64,000 nt of DNA from Actinomadura citrea (GTDB lineage: Bacteria; Actinomycetota; Actinomycetes; Streptosporangiales; Streptosporangiaceae). Positions 60,707 to 64,000 of the stretch are shown here, piece after piece; within the stretch, counting starts at the first letter, position 1, and the number at the start of each line of letters is the position of its first letter. A model generated the notes under the pieces. It did not search any database. It was not told the DNA's origin and saw only the letters and a list, made by a program, of their open reading frames with translations. The stretch is taken from contig NZ_JACCBT010000001.1 of assembly GCF_013409045.1 (NCBI RefSeq), positions 5,022,001 to 5,086,000 of the forward strand, in the 5' to 3' direction. A program made the translations under genes and the position numbers.

Positions 60707-61645
60707 ATGGACACCACGACCACGATCACGCCGCTCGGCGGGGACGTCTACGAGATCGACACGCGGATGGCCGGATACACCGGCATCACCGCCGGATACC
60801 TGATCCTCTCCGACCGGCCATGCCTGGTGGAGCCGGGCACGTCCGGCTCGGCGCCCGTCGTGCAGGCCGCGCTGCGCGAGATGGGCGTCGGCCCGGACGA
60901 CCTGGCGAGCGTGGTCGTGACGCACATCCACCTCGACCACGCGGGCGGCGTCGGCGACATCGCCGGCATGTACCCGCAGGCGGAGATCGTCGTCCACGAG
61001 AAGGGCGCGCGGCACCTGGCGGACCCGTCCCGCCTCATGCGCAGCGCCCGCATGATCTACGGGGACGCCCTCGACACCCTGTTCGGCGAGCTGAAGCCCA
61101 CGGACGCGGCGCGGATCCGCGCCGTCGAGGACACCGGCGTGATCGACCTCGGCGGCGGGCGGCGGCTGGAGTCGCACTACTCCCCCGGCCACGCCAAGCA
61201 CCACGTCGGGCTGGTCGACTCGCAGACCGGCGACCTCTACGTGGGCGACGCCGCCGGCATCTACATCCCGGAGACGGCGGACGTGCGGCCCGCCACGCCG
61301 CCCCCGGACTTCGACCTCGACACGGCGCTGGAGTCGCTCGGCAAGTTCCGGTCGCTGGGCCCGCAGCGCCTGCTGTTCGCGCACTACGGGCCCGTGCGGG
61401 AGGTCGAGGACACGCTGGAGCGCTCGGCGGAGGAGCTGCGGGTCTGGGTGGACGCCGTGCGGGCCGCCCACGACCAGGGCCTGGACCTCGACCACGCCGT
61501 CGCGATGGTCGTGGACCGCACCAGGGACCGCTACGCGTCCATGAGCGACGACATCGATCCGGAACTGGCCGCCAAGTACGAGATCCTCAACAGCGCCGAG
61601 AGCAACGTCGCCGGCATCATGCACGCCCTCGACCGGCACGCCTAG
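60707..61645 (+). CDS. Metallo-beta-lactamase-fold hydrolase
   Basis: 312 residues with intact motif THIHLDHAGG (residues 72-81), HYSPGHAKHH, YVGDAAGIY and FAHYGP, plus a C-terminal helical part. The HAKHH and long spacer resemble lactonase or thioesterase-like members. Starts 8 bp after the DUF1015 gene, so the two are likely one operon. Substrate unknown. Confidence 0.88.
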   Translation: MDTTTTITPLGGDVYEIDTRMAGYTGITAGYLILSDRPCLVEPGTSGSAPVVQAALREMGVGPDDLASVVVTHIHLDHAGGVGDIAGMYPQAEIVVHEKGARHLADPSRLMRSARMIYGDALDTLFGELKPTDAARIRAVEDTGVIDLGGGRRLESHYSPGHAKHHVGLVDSQTGDLYVGDAAGIYIPETADVRPATPPPDFDLDTALESLGKFRSLGPQRLLFAHYGPVREVEDTLERSAEELRVWVDAVRAAHDQGLDLDHAVAMVVDRTRDRYASMSDDIDPELAAKYEILNSAESNVAGIMHALDRHA

Positions 61646-61652
61646 CGGCGGG

Positions 61653-62819
61653 TCAGCGGCGGAACGGGCCGGTCACCTCGAAGGTGTAGCCGTCCGTCCC
61701 CGCCACGAACCCGCTCTTGCCGCGCTGGGACGAGAAGTACAGGCGCGACCCGTCCGGGCTGAACGCCGTCCCGGTGACCTCCGACTCGTCGTGGCCGACC
61801 ACGCGCAGGAACGGCGTCACGACCCCCTCGGCGGTGATGAGGTTGATCTCCATGTTGTCGCCGTCCTCGGCGACGTAGAGGTCGCCGGACGCCGTGGCGG
61901 TGACCGCGTCGACCCCGTGCAAGGGCGCCTCGCCGCTGGTGACGAGGTCGTCGTCGTAGGCGATGTCCAGCCGGGCGGCGGCCGCGTCGTACGCCCACAC
62001 GCGGTTGTCGCCCTTGGTGGTGAAGTAGCAGACGCCGCGCGTGTAGTAGCAGCCCTCACCGCCGTGGAAGCGCATGGCGCCGTCCACCTGGTCCCGGGTC
62101 GGCGTGAGCCACACCTGAGGGTTCGGCACCTTCGCCCACTGGACGGGACCCGTCCCGGAGCCGACCAGCACTTCGAGCGTCCCGGCCGACAGGTCGCCCC
62201 AGGACTGCGGCCGGAACCTGTAGAAGCAGCCGTCCGACTGGTCCTCGGTGAGGTAGACGACCTTGCGCTCGGGGTCGGAGGCCGCCGCCTCGTGCTTGAA
62301 CCGGCCCAGCGCCGGGCGGGACACCGCCCCCTTCTGTCCGCGCGGGTCCGTCTCATGGACGAGGCCGAGGTCGTGCTCCTCGCACGACAGCCACGTCCCC
62401 CACGGCGTCGCCCCTCCGGAGCAGTTCAGCGAGGTGCCGTTCAGGATCCGGTACGCCGAGGTGACCTTCCCGGACCCGTCGAACCGCATGGCCGACACCC
62501 CGCCGACCGCGGGCACCTCCGAGTTGCTGACATAGATCCAGCCGTCCCCGTCGCGGAAGCACGCGCCCCCGTCGGGGGCCGGATGCCACGTGTACCTCGT
62601 CCCTTCGACGCGCTGGAGCGAGCGTGCCACAACCCGGCTGCTGAATCCCTGCGGCAACTGCACTCCGTTACCGTCCGCGGACAGCAGCGGCCCGTACGGG
62701 CCCGGCCCGGGCTGCGCGGGCCCCGATGCGAAGGCCCGCTGCCACAGGGCGCCCGAGAAGGCGGTCGTCCCGCCGGCGACGGCGGCGGCGCGCAGGAACG
62801 TGCGTCGGTCCAAGGGCAT
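61653..62819 (-). CDS. PhoX-like (DUF839) Tat-exported phosphatase-like protein
   Basis: 388 residues. Tat signal MPLDRRTFLRAAAVAGG, then beta-propeller sequence of the DUF839/PhoX group (NCSGGATPWGTWLSCEEHD, GRFKHEAA, EDQSDGCFYRFRP, FHGGEGCYY). PhoX enzymes are calcium/iron-dependent phosphatases; whether this member keeps the metal site fully was not verified. Convergent with the MBL gene by 8 bp. A 20-bp palindrome lies just upstream of its start. Confidence 0.88.
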   Translation of the reverse strand: MPLDRRTFLRAAAVAGGTTAFSGALWQRAFASGPAQPGPGPYGPLLSADGNGVQLPQGFSSRVVARSLQRVEGTRYTWHPAPDGGACFRDGDGWIYVSNSEVPAVGGVSAMRFDGSGKVTSAYRILNGTSLNCSGGATPWGTWLSCEEHDLGLVHETDPRGQKGAVSRPALGRFKHEAAASDPERKVVYLTEDQSDGCFYRFRPQSWGDLSAGTLEVLVGSGTGPVQWAKVPNPQVWLTPTRDQVDGAMRFHGGEGCYYTRGVCYFTTKGDNRVWAYDAAAARLDIAYDDDLVTSGEAPLHGVDAVTATASGDLYVAEDGDNMEINLITAEGVVTPFLRVVGHDESEVTGTAFSPDGSRLYFSSQRGKSGFVAGTDGYTFEVTGPFRR

Positions 62820-62837
62820 GGCAACTCCAAAGAGTCT

Positions 62838-62857
62838 CCGCCGGACGCGTCCGGCGG
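62838..62857. terminator. Perfect 20-bp palindrome followed by C-run
   Basis: CCGCCGGACG/CGTCCGGCGG, perfect dyad followed by six C bases on the plus strand, in the gap between the phoX-like gene and the TPR gene at 62921. Likely a terminator for the TPR gene on the minus strand, or an operator for the phoX-like gene. Confidence 0.5.
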
Positions 62858-62920
62858 CCCCCCGAACGGCGCGGTCCCGTGAATATCCGGGAAAGCTACC
62901 CGCCAGTCAAGTACCGGAGG

Positions 62921-64000
62921 TCAGTCCGCCTGCGGCCGCTCCTCGTCGGCCTGCTTCGGCTCCAGGAAGACCGCGGGCACCCCGGGCGCGCCCTCGTCCG
63001 GCGCGTCCAGCACCTCGGGCTCGGCGGGCCTGAACGCGATATCGGTCGCCGAAGCCTCGACGGCCTCCGGCTCCTCCGCCCCGGCGGATTCCTCCACCGG
63101 CTCCTCGGCGGTCTCCTCCACCGGCGCCTCGGGAATCTCCTCCGCCGGCGTTCCAGCGAGGTCCTCCGCCGGCGTTCCGGCGGGCTCTCCCGCCCGGACG
63201 TCGGCGAAGTCCTCGTCCTCTTCCGTGTCGAGGATCTGGAGGCCTTCGAGCTCGGCGTACCGCTCGGCCGCGTCGGTGTCCCCGTCGCGGTCGGCCGCGG
63301 CGGCCCGCGCGAACCAGTCGGACGCCTCGCCCTCGCGTCCCGCTTCGACGAGCGCGTCCGCGTAGGCGTAGAACAGCCGCACCGACCACGGCCGGAGCCG
63401 CCGGTCGCGCAGCTCCGGAATCTGCAGGGTCACCACGGCCGCGTCGTTCTGGCCCATGTCGCGCCGCACGCCCGACTCCACGATGCGCAGCTCCACGCGC
63501 CCCGTCGGGTCGAGCTTCTCCGCCTCGGGCGACTTGATCAGGTCGAGGGCGCGTTCGGGCCGTCCGAGACCGCGCTCGCAGTCGGCCATGACGGGCAGGT
63601 AGGAGTAGTCGCCGGCGCCCAGCCGCCGTGCGGCCCGCAGCTCGGCGAGCGCCTCCGCCCACTCGCCCCCGTGGTACGCCGCGATCCCGGCGGCCTCCCG
63701 CACGATCCCGACGCGGGACGCGAGCCGCCGCGCCGCCTTCGCGTGGCGGTAGGCCTGCTCGGGCTCGTCCTCGGCGAGGCGGCCCGCCATCACCAGGTGA
63801 CGGGCGACCTTCGTCGCCAGTTCCTTGGGCAGCGTGCGCAGCTCCTCGCGGGCCTCCACGTCGAGCTCGTCGCCGGTGACGTCCTCGGGCAGCAGCGGAT
63901 CGTCATGCTTCGGCGCCGGACGCTCGCGCTCCTCGTACCGCGCCGGCCGGTCTCTGCGATCGCGAGGCGGCCCATAGGAGCGTTCGCCGTCCTGAGGGCG
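62921..64000 (-). CDS. TPR-type protein with acidic repeat tail, 5' end outside the window
   Basis: C-terminal ~359 residues of a gene whose start lies beyond 64000; the frame stays open to the edge with a charged N-terminal region (RDRRDRPARYEERERPAP). The middle is helical repeat (KVARHLVMAGRLAEDEPEQAYRHAKAARRLASRVG and ERALDLIKSPEAEKLDPTGRVELR), TPR-like. From residue ~265 the tail is low-complexity Glu/Pro/Ala with repeats of EEP-type units (AEEIPEAPVEETAEEPVEES). Function unknown; the internal ATG at 63859 is not needed as a start. Confidence 0.85.
   Translation of the reverse strand, partial: RPQDGERSYGPPRDRRDRPARYEERERPAPKHDDPLLPEDVTGDELDVEAREELRTLPKELATKVARHLVMAGRLAEDEPEQAYRHAKAARRLASRVGIVREAAGIAAYHGGEWAEALAELRAARRLGAGDYSYLPVMADCERGLGRPERALDLIKSPEAEKLDPTGRVELRIVESGVRRDMGQNDAAVVTLQIPELRDRRLRPWSVRLFYAYADALVEAGREGEASDWFARAAAADRDGDTDAAERYAELEGLQILDTEEDEDFADVRAGEPAGTPAEDLAGTPAEEIPEAPVEETAEEPVEESAGAEEPEAVEASATDIAFRPAEPEVLDAPDEGAPGVPAVFLEPKQADEERPQAD

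Overview
The window is a high-GC actinobacterial chromosome segment. Markers seen in the sequence are RbpA, WhiA, mycothiol-dependent enzymes (an MscR-type dehydrogenase and a maleylpyruvate-isomerase-family protein), the cytokinesis pair SteA/SteB, TlyA, and a 16S-free, densely coded layout with many GTG starts and 4-nt overlaps. A Thermomonosporaceae/Streptosporangiales-type organism (Actinomadura-like) fits best, but that placement is inference. No rRNA, tRNA, insertion sequence, prophage or CRISPR array was seen.

Layout. 1-2182: the start of glyA (leaving the left edge) under a ZTP riboswitch that overlaps the end of an EamA transporter gene, then an Lrp-type regulator. 2260-4436: a lipoprotein class A beta-lactamase translationally coupled to an MFS exporter. 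4816-8777 and 14387-19310: the conserved block uvrC-rapZ-yvcK-whiA // gap-pgk-tpiA-secG-rbpA, split by a plus-strand insert (9001-14202) of three overlapping paralogous membrane-protein genes plus a heparinase-like lipoprotein. 19480-26464: MscS channel, two tandem Rieske lipoproteins, uvrA with a LexA-like box upstream, a zinc-ribbon/metallo-beta-lactamase-fold protein and a mycothiol-dependent-type enzyme. 26496-31108: a Crp regulator downstream of a 1269-residue Crp-HTH-NB-ARC-TPR fusion. 31313-38215: metabolic and secreted genes including the mycothiol-linked formaldehyde pair and a membrane class III adenylate cyclase. 38290-43446: HxlR/MFS divergent pair with palindromic operators, then a lipoprotein-MoxR-VWA operon. 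43552-46970: a fused double acyl-CoA dehydrogenase and TerC under a yybP-ykoY (Mn2+) riboswitch. 47056-64000: an envelope and DNA-repair block (GT4, MurJ-like, MraY-like, SteB, SteA, recN, NAD kinase, tlyA, HAD phosphatase, TPR protein) that matches the Mycobacterium tuberculosis Rv1691-Rv1698 order, followed by a DUF1015 protein, a metallo-hydrolase, a PhoX-like Tat protein and a partial TPR protein.

How it works together. Lower glycolysis, SecG and RbpA are transcribed in one direction next to the WhiA/YvcK/RapZ regulators. The SteA-MraY-like-MurJ-like-GT4 run reads as a cell-envelope module. The most promising undescribed items are the three-paralog operon at 9001-12273, the Crp-STAND fusion at 27299-31108, and the two riboswitches with readable expression platforms.
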